A stretch of DNA of 64,000 bases from Enoplolaimus lenunculus (taxonomy: Eukaryota; Nematoda; Enoplea; Enoplida; Thoracostomopsidae). The position numbers were made by a program, and so were the translations under genes. The DNA is taken from NCBI GenBank assembly GCA_030248215.1, contig JASANG010001369.1, forward strand, positions 124,001 through 188,000, in the 5' to 3' direction. Under the pieces are notes generated by a model. That model had not been told where the DNA came from, did no database searches, and was given only the letters and a program-made list of their open reading frames with translations. Position 1 is the first letter of the stretch. Every line of letters starts with the position of its first letter. Positions 55,331 to 64,000 of this stretch are shown piece after piece.

Positions 55331-55724
55331 CATAAAACCCTTTATTGTGGCCCAGCTCAACTTGTGAAACGCTACAATGCCAATATATATTACGCTTGCT
55401 TACTCATGGTCAAAGTCACCCCGGACAAAAGCGAGAAATATACCTGCGGGGTCTCCCGATGCTTATAAATTAGTCATCAAAGCAGTTCAATCGCAAAAGT
55501 TTGAATATATTATTCATTCCAGTGTGACATATCACATAGTAATTGACTCTAACTGAGAGATTAGTAATAATTACTAACTGGGCTGTCAAACAGTATTAAA
55601 TAGCAAAATGTGCAATAATCGGGTTCAGCTTAATATTCAAATTGTGTTTTAATTTGCCCAAGCGAAAGCCACCGTATACCCGCTGGCCTTTAGCATTATA
55701 ATTTGTCATATTAATAATTTTAGA

Positions 55725-55940
55725 TCAGAGTCCGCATCCTTAATAAGAGTCCGTAAGCGAATGGAATGTCTAAACTTTAATTAAAGTCCATAAATGTCAA
55801 TTATTCATAAGTGTCGTGCATAAATGACTCCAGACCAAACAAGGTTGAGCACCAAACGTTACAGCGTACATAAGTTTTGAAAGTTATTCCTAAAGCATAA
55901 CTTTGCTTTATCGCGCAAGCTTTTGATATTGACAAATAGT
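55725..55940 (+). mobile_element. CTGTAGTGACC-family MITE, truncated copy
   Basis: AATAAGAGTCCGTAAGCG, CATAAATGACTCCAGACC and CAAGCTTTTGATATTGAC match the left and central parts of the longer copies; the right end is missing. Confidence 0.55.
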
Positions 55941-56631
55941 GTGTTCTCTGAGTTCCATTTTCCAACATTTTTGCAAGGCCCAAGAAAGAAAATACGACGT
56001 GCGATTTAAGTGAAAAATCCTAAATTTTATGTTTAATACGTTATCCTCAGATCTATTTTAGTTATTAATACTAAGCATTTTTTACAGTGATATCAAGTGT
56101 GAAATCCTGCCGTAACCAAACATGGGTTTGACTTGCGGGAATTTTTTTCTGTTAAATCATCGATGAGGGGTGACAAAATTATTTCTAGCCTCATCACCAA
56201 CTAGAAACAGGTTGTTTATAATGGCTGATTGACCTAAATTTTTCCTACGTGCAATAAAAAGTATTTCCAAATAACGTCAAATAAACCGAATATCTGATAC
56301 TTATCTTTTTCACAAAGTGTTCTAATTTGATTTCGTTTGAGTATAACAAATATTCGCTTAATTTTGACAGTATTGCAGGTTTTGACTTTCTGCAGACTTT
56401 GTGATGTCGGTGGACATAGTTATTTTGAAACTTAAGTATAATCAAACCTTACCTAAAATTCAGTTTGAGTTCTCGGCGGGCACATAGCTATTGAAGTCCC
56501 ACGGAGTGTGATCTGCGTGAAAATTTAAGCCTTTCAAAAATTTTATATACCCCCATTGTTCTCCTGAAACTTTTCAGCACCTTCAAACGTGTACTTAATG
56601 CCTAACAACTGCTTTTAAAACATACCAATTG

Positions 56632-56695
56632 TCGCCAGGGACGGATCCAGAGGGTGATAAATTGTCGCCAGGGACGGATCCAGAGGGTGAGAGCG
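56632..56695. repeat. Near-perfect ~33-bp direct duplication
   Basis: AATTGTCGCCAGGGACGGAT followed by CCAGAGGGTGA occurs twice in tandem, within a GGCGGATCC-type repeat end. Confidence 0.8.
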
Positions 56696-58132
56696 TAGGC
56701 GTCTTCTTATCAGAAAATTTATCATAAAAATGATAACGTCCCTCTACCAAAATATATTTTTACTTTTGCGATATGAAAATTACGTTTTCGCTGCACGCTT
56801 GCATCTCTCACAAGTTTTGTCCGCAAAATGCATTGCGAGCGCTCATATCACAAATTTCAGGAATCGCCAGTGACTGCGGCGAACCTGTATAAATTAGGAA
56901 ATTCAGTACAACGAAAGACAAAATACTGTTTTTAATACGAACAAAAATTTAATTACTGATTTGAATGTGTTCTTAAAGTTTACAATACCAACTATAACAA
57001 ACTGGCAAAACCTATACTGCACACATTTCGATACATACAATCTTTCATTATAAGCGCTATTTTTAGCTAGATTGAACATATTTATTTAGCACAAACCTGC
57101 GCTATTTTCATTAAGCATTATTCGTTTCGCCAGTGCCAATTTTGTCCATCATAATGTACAGATTCAAACTAAAACGTCTAGATTGAAAGTAAATATTCAC
57201 GCTATATAATTGTCTCCCTTGTGGCTCCAGTTGCGATGCGTTTTATTGGAGCGGTATTGTGTTTAGTTTTGGTTTAGCCTATTTCGCTGAAACCGACCCG
57301 CGATAACAATTTTAATGATAACCGGTCAACTTCTCTATTACAGCGGAAAGCTGTGCTGGTTTATCGATATACAACTATATATTCTGGCGGTACACACCAA
57401 ATGAATTGCACTTGTGACAGCATTGGTGCGGTTTTTATGTTGATTTCCATATTTACTATACAGCAGGGATAAAATGGCTCAATTGCTTAACGGGCAAATG
57501 ACTAGTGGCAATGTTGGTATGTATGCCACATAAAAAGTGAACAAATCTAACATTACGTGTCGCAGCCGTCCTTTGATCAAGAAAGGAGTCCGACGCCTAA
57601 CTAACGAACTTGATTTTAATGGTTCGCCACTGTTTTGATGGCTTGTAAACATGACTTTTTCCCAAAATGGTCAATTGTGGTCTAGTTTGTATTAAATTGA
57701 CAGGTAAGATTTTTTGCCAGTCCAGCCCCACTGTATAATAGATATAAATATAACATGTTCTTACGTGTCTTAATTATTTAGTATGGCATACAACTAAATT
57801 CGCAAGCGGCGGATCAGTAAATGTCGGTAAATTATTAAAAAATTTTAAATAGTCAATTTGTCAAAACAACTTTTAGTTTAGTTTTGAGGGTAGAATTTCA
57901 AAACCGAAAGAAAAAGTCTTTCGACTTTTTGCACGATATCATACGGAGTCCAATGGGGAACCCACGCGTCGTGCTTTTAAGCTCTGATATGTGCTTATAG
58001 AAAATCAGTTTTGTCGTACGACTACGGCTGGAATGCTGAGCAACTTATATTGGATTTAAATAAGTTTAACAATTATAAGGCTATGAAGGCTACATAACTT
58101 ATTCAAATTTATAAAGTTTTTTAGTTTCAAAA

Positions 58133-58305
58133 TTAAGTCCTATTCACACGTGCAAGTTTTGTCCCAAATCCCTTTCAAAAGATTTGCAGCTGCAAATCAT
58201 TAAAAATCATAGCTAGGAATTTAGTTCACATGTATGAACAGCCATGAAAGTTCACTGAAGTTGTTGCAACCGTTTTCTCATTGGTTGATGAAAAAATGCA
58301 ATTTT
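58133..58305. mobile_element. MITE with CACACGTG ends, truncated copy
   Basis: Begins TTAAGTCCTATTCACACGTG and shares AGGAATTTAGTTCA and GATGAAAAA with the reverse strand of 61,270-61,553; the far end is missing. Confidence 0.6.
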
Positions 58306-58349
58306 TAAAATATATTTGCTTTTGCGTATTTCTATTGTTTAGGAACGCA

Positions 58350-58352
<3 letters not shown>

Positions 58353-58387
<35 letters not shown>
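58353..58387. repeat. (TAA)n microsatellite
   Basis: Eleven or so tandem TAA units. Confidence 0.9.
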
Positions 58388-58674
58388 TTTTATACTTTAA
58401 TTTATTATAAACGTGTCAAATGATCACTACTGCATGATCCGTCATTGGCACACACAACAATTTTGCCAAAAGGCACAAATGAAAAAACTATTCCATGTAA
58501 TTTATGATTATCTCAACTTATATCATTTTACATCGTATTTTAATTTCGATCCGCACTATCTGATATTTGTAAGTTCAACAAAACCGATTTGCCTTTGAAG
58601 TCTTCGTGCCAAATTAAACTGACATAGCTAAGTAATTTTCTCTTGTTTTTTGGCAGTTTTTTCGAACCAAAACG

Positions 58675-58947
58675 ATGGGTTGTAGCGGATCAAAAGACGA
58701 CGATTGTGACTATAACACCGATCATTACGGTCATTCTGAGGAACAAATGAGTGGCCTGCGCAGTCAACTTGCGTTACTAGCCATGCATCAAACTGCGCAA
58801 CTGGCCGGATTTGCAAGCGGCGCTCTGTATTTACAGCCGGATATGCATACAATTATTCGGAAAGCCAAAGCTGAGGGTAAAACGGTTACCATTGACAACG
58901 GACATGTATATATTGACTACCAGTATGCTGGTGAAATGCCATTATAG
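58675..58947 (+). CDS. Small orphan protein with N-terminal acylation motif (90 aa)
   Basis: Single open exon with an ATG start, preceded by TTCTCTTGTTTTTTGGCAG and an 18-nt leader, so the 5' UTR is probably spliced or trans-spliced. It starts MGCSGSK: Gly2 fits N-myristoylation and Cys3 palmitoylation, suggesting attachment to the inner face of a membrane. Then comes an acidic stretch, an Ala/Leu-rich probable helix (about 27-52), a basic patch RKAKAEGK (62-69) and the C-terminal TIDNGHVYIDYQYAGEMPL. No known domain recognised. Two decayed copies of the last motif follow downstream. Confidence 0.7.
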   Translation: MGCSGSKDDDCDYNTDHYGHSEEQMSGLRSQLALLAMHQTAQLAGFASGALYLQPDMHTIIRKAKAEGKTVTIDNGHVYIDYQYAGEMPL

Positions 58948-59085
58948 TCAAGTTTAAGACAGGTGACAAATTTCATGGATATCAATACTTAATATCGTCT
59001 GTTTATATATACTGATTGCGGCAATGTTATAGGATGCCTGAAAAATTTGGTATACTTTTGTCGGACCTTTGGCCCATGAAATACC

Positions 59086-59160
59086 TGATGGAATACTATT
59101 GATAACTTTGCTTATGAATTTATTGACTGTCAATATTCTGGAGCAGGGCCGTTACAGACG
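59086..59160 (+). pseudogene. Decayed copy of the orphan gene's C-terminal motif (copy 1)
   Basis: Reads TIDNFAYEFIDCQYSGAGPL, matching TIDNGHVYIDYQYAGEMPL of the gene at 58,675. In-frame stops lie just upstream and no start is visible. It looks like a broken tandem duplicate, or an unrecognised exon of a second gene. Confidence 0.5.
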
Positions 59161-59320
59161 AATTTTCTGGATCGTAATGATATAACAGGAAGCAGTGGAT
59201 TATGTAACCTGTTTGTTAATTGATGATGAGTATTCTAATAAGAAATACCGTTGTGATTTTCCAATCGTTATGCTTGAAAGGCGCCCTTAAAGACAAAATT
59301 TGGAACTGTAATTAATAATC

Positions 59321-59551
59321 TTGCAGCAGACAATCGATAATGAAGCCTGTGTGTTTAAGTGGGAAATCAGTATGTTTGAAGATGTTATAGATCAAAATTT
59401 TAAAGTTAAACGATGTTATGTGGTGGTTACAACGGATAATGAGCCATATATGGTTGACATTGGTATGCTTGCGAAATGCATCTATAGACTAATGTTGACA
59501 ATCTTACGGAAGTCAGTGGATATTGCAGTCGATATATTTATGGACTATTGA
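59321..59551 (+). pseudogene. Decayed copy of the orphan gene's C-terminal motif (copy 2) within a 76-codon frame
   Basis: Contains VVVTTDNEPYMVDIGMLAKC, which aligns with KTVTIDNGHVYIDYQYAGEM. At the DNA level GGTATGCTTGCGAAATGC matches AGTATGCTGGTGAAATGC. An acceptor-like TAATCTTGCAG lies just before it. The frame is open for 76 codons, so a live paralogous exon is not excluded. Confidence 0.35.
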
Positions 59552-59619
59552 ATGTTTGAAAAATGACGTTATAACACTAAAATTTGAAGTATGACGACAT
59601 GTGGTGCAACGGATACACT

Positions 59620-59870
59620 CATAGTAATATTTCTGATATTTAAGAAAAAATTTTTTACATTTGAGAAATATGATTAAAAAGGTGCACTTGAAAAGTATTT
59701 CTGTTATAACAGAAATGTTTTCAAAAAACGTTTTGAAATAAAGTCTGAAAAGGAACGTTTTCCAGTTATTTTTAGAAAAACTGTCTTAAATATCAGCAAA
59801 ACTTTTCAGATTTGCCACAGAAAATACTTTTTTGAATAAATTCAGAAATGCTTTTTTGTGTGTAATGTTT
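59620..59870 (-). repeat. Dispersed repeat, reverse copy of the 12.5-kb element
   Basis: AACAGAAATGTTTTCAAAAA, TTTTCAGATTTGCCACAGAA and TTTTGTGTGTAATG match 12,465-12,690 on the other strand. Confidence 0.55.
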
Positions 59871-60924
59871 TCCATGTTTCGATTAGCTAAGTATTGGAAT
59901 ACTTGAAAATTGCTACTATAACTTTGGAATACGACAAGGGGTGTAACAGAAAATGTGGGTATAAAATTGTGATCGACCTAATCGTCTTATATGAAATGTT
60001 AACGACTCTGACAAGTGAATAATGTAAAGTACGACGCGTAAAACAGACCAAAATCATTATTGACTGCCACGGAAAAAGAAGAGTTGAAAATAGATCTGTC
60101 GAGGCCAAGGCTCCACAGCTGTGTGAGCTTTACAGCGCTTGACGAATACTGTAAATTAACCACAACCAAGATTGAACATCAAATATAATGCCATAAACAA
60201 TCGTTATAGTTTAGTTAAAATATCACCAACTCTATGGTTAATTTATTAAATTTGACTTGTCGACTACTGCGCTCAAAATTCAGCGATTCGTGTGAAATTT
60301 CGTATTTGCCAGTAACCGAGCAACAGGTTTTGAGGCTAATCAAATACTGATCGAGTAAAACATCGAAGTTTGGTCTATTTCGAATCTCAAATCTTACAAA
60401 TGTTTCAACATAAATTTGTACAGCTGAAACAACTGTGCCGCGTAACAGTTTGCCCCCACCTCCTCAGAATACCCACATTATATACATTAACCAGTGTTGT
60501 GGGCCACTAGAAATAATATATTTTATGAAATCTAAGCGGATTAACCAAAGACCATTTAGAGAAAATGTCATAAGTACCAGTGATAAGCAAAATATAATAC
60601 AACTTTAATTGATGCCATTAGTGTGATACTTCTTGAGTCAGATATGTTAACATTCATCGCTGAATAGCTTTACAAAGCAAAGGGTTAATACTAGCGATTT
60701 TCAACCTTATCAGACGTAAAATTGTCAGACTCCAATTTTTTGTCAAAATGCACGCTTCAAGATAACAGCATGCAATTTTTTATGTTATGCAATATGTTCA
60801 TACAAAAGCGTATTCCGGTATATCGACTCTCGGTTATCGCCATTCATTCTGCTTGCTATTAATATGGAAGTAATTGAAATTGTTTAAATATAAAAATGAA
60901 CTGTGTAAACTGGTGATTGTATAA

Positions 60925-61186
60925 TTAACCCTCTATCACGTGAATATTTTCTATTTCATCTGAGACCTCCATTTATGCTTGGACTCGAACACCAGTGACT
61001 GGAGTGGGAGGCGTTTACCATCACCATTCAGCTATAGGAGCTTGACGCTCGAACCCGAGGGGGCTCTCACGTCTTGTAGTGATTTAGTACTATATATACG
61101 TGTTGAAATTGTTAAACACTGTACGATATATATTACTTAACGTATATACAGTGCGCTGAGTTGCCCCTAGTCAACTCTATGTGAGC
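60925..61186 (-). mobile_element. tRNA-like SINE, copy 2
   Basis: On the minus strand: GTTCGAGCGTCAAGCTCCTA, GGTAAACGCCTCCCACTCC, GGTGTTCGAGTCC (B-box-like), then AAAATATTCACGTGA. Best preserved copy. Confidence 0.7.
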
Positions 61187-61269
61187 ACGGGTTAAAACAA
61201 TTTTGTGCAGTTGCCAGAACTTTGTGATGCCATTATTTTATACGCGTTACAGTTTAGATTAACAACTAC

Positions 61270-61553
61270 TAAAGCACTATTCACACGTGCAAGTTTTTGT
61301 GTCGAGAACTAGCAGCTGCAAATTGCATGCCGAACTTGCACTTTTTCATCACCAATAGGAAAGCGGCTGTAAAAAACTTTAATGAACTTGCATGGTTGTT
61401 TACACGTCATATGAACTAAATTCCTTGCCATAATTTTTAATGAATAATTTGCTGATACATGTTTTTCGAACGGGATTTTGGACAAAACTTGCAAGTGCAT
61501 GTTGTAGCTACAAGTTCTCACAACAAAAACTGACACGTGTGAAGACGGCTTAA
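61270..61553. mobile_element. MITE with CACACGTG ends, complete copy
   Basis: Left AAAGCACTATTCACACGTGC and right (inverted) TTAAGCCGTCTTCACACGTG; the similarity of the two ends continues for about 60 bp (AGTTTTTGT, GAGAACT, AGCTGC/AGCTAC). Confidence 0.7.
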
Positions 61554-61644
61554 ATCTGTGATTAGAATCTGATTTTTGAGCACGAAGATTTAAAAATAAA
61601 TCACTTAAGAATGCATTTCATAAAACTTTTATCTTTCCTGCGTT

Positions 61645-61765
61645 AACAGTCATCGCTCAGCTATAGGAGCTTGACAGTCGACTTCGAAGGTGATCTAACA
61701 TCTTGCGATTTAATACTGCGCATTCATATAGTAAAGTTAAACACAGCAGGACCAGTGCATAACAC
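61645..61765 (-). mobile_element. tRNA-like SINE, truncated copy 3
   Basis: GACTGTCAAGCTCCTATAGC and the upstream AATGCGCAGTATTAAATCGC match the 5' half of the SINE. Confidence 0.5.
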
Positions 61766-62169
61766 AATTTGCAATTCATTTCTCATTATATTTTCAGACT
61801 TAAATCTGAAAAATTTCCGACATAAAAATTTTCAGATATAAAAGTTTGAAATTCAAGGTATATATGTCTGGAGTCCGTATTAGACATAATTGTTTTAAAT
61901 TTCAGACACATTTTTTGAATATAAGACAATTTATTTGGAATGTGTCTAATTTGGCCAAAGAGAAATAAATTTTATAACATCAGAAATTAATTATTATTTA
62001 TTATGGAATGATTGAAGCAGTGAACACTGTACTTGAAAGCTTAACTTTATTTATTGTTTACACAAGTTACATTCACAATGTTAAAAAAGAGTTACTGGGA
62101 ACAAGAATATATATATCTATATAATTAGATAATATAAATTCGAGAAAACTGCTGTTATTTACATACTTT

Positions 62170-62690
62170 CAATGTCGCATTATATGAGATATTTTGTCAC
62201 TAAATTTTCGAACAGTAATGAATTGGTGTTTGTCTGGTCCATTAAGAAATGTGATCAAGGCCAACTTCGCAAAATTCATTAGTTCATCGACATTCACATA
62301 AAGTTTTTTGCGCCGTTTGATCGCTGGACGACGGCTTGACGCAAATATGTACATGCCAAGACCGTAATTTCTCAAAACTGGGCGTTTGCTCCATCATCGC
62401 GGTTTGTTCTTGAGGATCGTTCTCACGACAATTTTGTGCGACCAAGTTCATATGGGCTTGTAAGGGCCGTTTAACTTCTTGTCAACACGTCTGATTAGCT
62501 TTCAGTTTCAATTTGTATAAATTAAGTTTATCCAAGTCTGTAGATTAGCATTCAGGTAGATGATCACCTGTTGGATTGCTCGCGAGACGACGCGAATGCA
62601 AGCTTATGGATTTTAGCTTGAAGCAGTTTTATTTTTGCGTTGGAAAGACCGACAAAGGCGTCATTGGTAGTAATCAATTTGAAGCCGCAG
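62170..62690. other. Coding-like block of uncertain strand
   Basis: This stretch is less AT-rich than its surroundings and has several short frames with protein-like composition on both strands. On the minus strand there is a 68-codon frame with LYVNVDELMNFAKLALI (62,169-62,375) and a stop-free stretch with VGLSNAKIKLLQAKIHKLAF just before a GT at about 62,571. On the plus strand there is a frame with SRFVLEDRSHDNFVRPSSY ending at GGGCTT|GTAAGG. I could not build one consistent gene. It may be an unresolved gene or a decayed one. Confidence 0.3.
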
Positions 62691-63020
62691 GCCGGTTTAA
62701 AAGTTGTATAAGGTGTACATTATAAAATAGTCGGATTTTTTCGGATAAGGCAGGACCAAAATATGCTGAAAACGATTTGCTGGGAAAAATTCAGCGTGGC
62801 CAGAATACATCACAAGCTGTTGCTATTACAAATTTCCTCAAAGAAATTTAAGCTATTATGCATGGAAGTGCAATCGCTGATCATCAGTGGTAAAATGCAA
62901 ACAGGAGTATCATGTTTTTAACCAATGTTACTTTAAAGGCCGTCCCATTTGCCCGGGACAGAAATGTACCAGGAGTACATTAAAAATATAATTGGGACAC
63001 CGGGACAGTTGAGATAATAG

Positions 63021-63590
63021 TACAGACTTTACCTTACATGTATATACATACCTAAGTCAATTTTTAAAAACTTGGTATTCAGAAAAAACAGCTAAAATTG
63101 GGATTCCCCGTCCATAGACTCAGGTAAAGACTGAAGTCAAAGCTTCAAAAATGCTTACAGAGACCTGAGCTACATATTAGGTCAAGGCTGGACTAGACTA
63201 AGGCTGTGGTTTAGGTAAGCTTATGCGAGGCTTCAGTCTAGGCCTATGTTTGGGTCAAAATTTTTCTAAGTTTTTTGCTGAAAAAAATTGGGAAGGGGAC
63301 CCCACTATTTTTAGATTTTTTGGTTCTAAAAACGGTTTTTAAAAACTTAGTCTAGTACAGCCTTTACCTTACATGTATATACCTAAGTCAATTTTTAAAA
63401 ATTTGGTATTCAGAAAAAACAGCTAAAATTGGGGTTCCCCGTCCAATACTCAGGTAAAGACTGAAGTCAAAGCTTCAAAAAAGCTTACCTAGACCTGAAC
63501 TGCATATTAGGTCAAGGCTGGACTAAACTAAGGTTGTGGCTTAGGGAAGCTTATGCGGAGCTTCAGTCTAGGCCTATGCTTGGGTCAATA
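63021..63590. repeat. Tandem pair of ~235-bp repeats, spacing 335 bp
   Basis: 63,021-63,258 and 63,356-63,588 are closely similar (CTTTACCTTACATGTATATA ... TCTAGGCCTATGTTTGGGTC). Each contains degenerate TTAGGC-like motifs. Confidence 0.8.
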
Positions 63591-63939
63591 AACTATAAGT
63601 TCAAATTCATATTCAGTCTAAAACTCTAAAGTACAATTTCCTCGTGCTTTAAAATTCACAAATCAATTTCCCGTTTAAATTCAAAGTTTAAAATGTGTAG
63701 TTGGAAATTGAAAGAAATTGTTGTTTTCAATTGCAATTTTGATAAACTTTGCAACACAATAAATTTTATAGGTAGTGGGAAATTGAAATTTATTGTATAG
63801 ATAACATACAATCCCTATAATTTATTAAACGACCCCTATCTTTGAGTTGAGGAAAATTTTACAAATTTTACATTTTGAACAGAATTTATATTTGCTTTGT
63901 TAGACCGACTAGAAAGCGTCGAGCCCAATCAGCGTCGAG

Positions 63940-64000
63940 GTCCCGTCTGTCCAAACATTCCAGCTGTCCCATCTGTCCCAATTGTCCCAACTGTCTCATC
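63940..64000. repeat. ~10-bp minisatellite at the window edge
   Basis: Repeats of CTGTCCCATCTGTCCCAATT type run to the last base and probably continue. Inverted counterparts (GGGACACCGGGACAG) lie at about 62,990-63,010. Confidence 0.65.

Larger units (their letters stand above)
38875..58132. other. ~19-kb intergenic block
   Basis: Repeats and MITEs listed separately account for part. I see no gene I can support beyond the weak candidate at 52.4-52.6 kb. The promoter of the Kunitz/lustrin gene should lie just above 38,874, but no clear TATA box stands out. Confidence 0.5.

Overview
This is AT-rich (roughly two-thirds A+T by eye) eukaryotic nuclear DNA from an animal, most likely a nematode. 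The signs are many short TTAGGC arrays (the nematode telomere motif, here dispersed), a secreted gene alternating Kunitz and lustrin-type cysteine-rich modules (a nematode style of matrix or secreted protein), small exons with TTTCAG acceptors, and long introns full of short non-autonomous DNA transposons. A large-genome clade such as the Enoplea/mermithids would fit, but that placement is inference.

Only about 3.2 kb looks coding. (1) 21,366-25,225 (+): a three-exon gene for a secreted cystine-knot ligand of Spätzle/neurotrophin type, 455 residues. It has a signal peptide, an Asn-rich prodomain with a (AAC)n tract, an RMRR furin-type site and a C-terminal knot that is split by a phase-0 intron. 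(2) 38,874-31,346 (-): a nine-exon gene, 504 residues. It has a signal-peptide exon followed by eight one-exon modules in strict order lustrin-Kunitz four times, with every intron in phase 1. Most of these exons are too short to stand out as ORFs and were found through splice sites and cysteine patterns. (3) 58,675-58,947 (+): a 90-residue orphan protein beginning MGCSGSK, a likely myristoyl/palmitoyl membrane anchor, followed by two decayed copies of its C-terminal motif. A few weaker coding candidates (near 4, 33.5, 37.6, 52.5 and 62.4 kb) are listed with low confidence.

The rest is intergenic or intronic DNA dominated by MITE-like elements. They include a ~200-bp family with inverted GGCCCATGTAnAGAACAGGGCC ends and internal TTAGGC arrays (about a dozen copies, several inside the Kunitz gene); a TA-flanked family ending CTGTAGTGACCCGAATAAGAG; a 300-bp element with ~95-bp inverted repeats; GC-rich foldback elements; a CACACGTG-ended family; a GGCCCATATTCTCAAA family; a GGCCCGTAGCCAG family; and a tRNA-like SINE. 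There is also a degenerate ~180-bp tandem array (19.6-20.4 kb), a 335-bp-spaced duplication (63.0-63.6 kb) and several microsatellites. No autonomous transposon, retroelement, convincing tRNA, rRNA or CRISPR was seen.

The three confident genes are probably unrelated neighbours. Two encode secreted disulfide-rich proteins (a signalling ligand and a matrix/inhibitor-like protein) and one a small membrane-tethered protein. Nothing indicates an operon.
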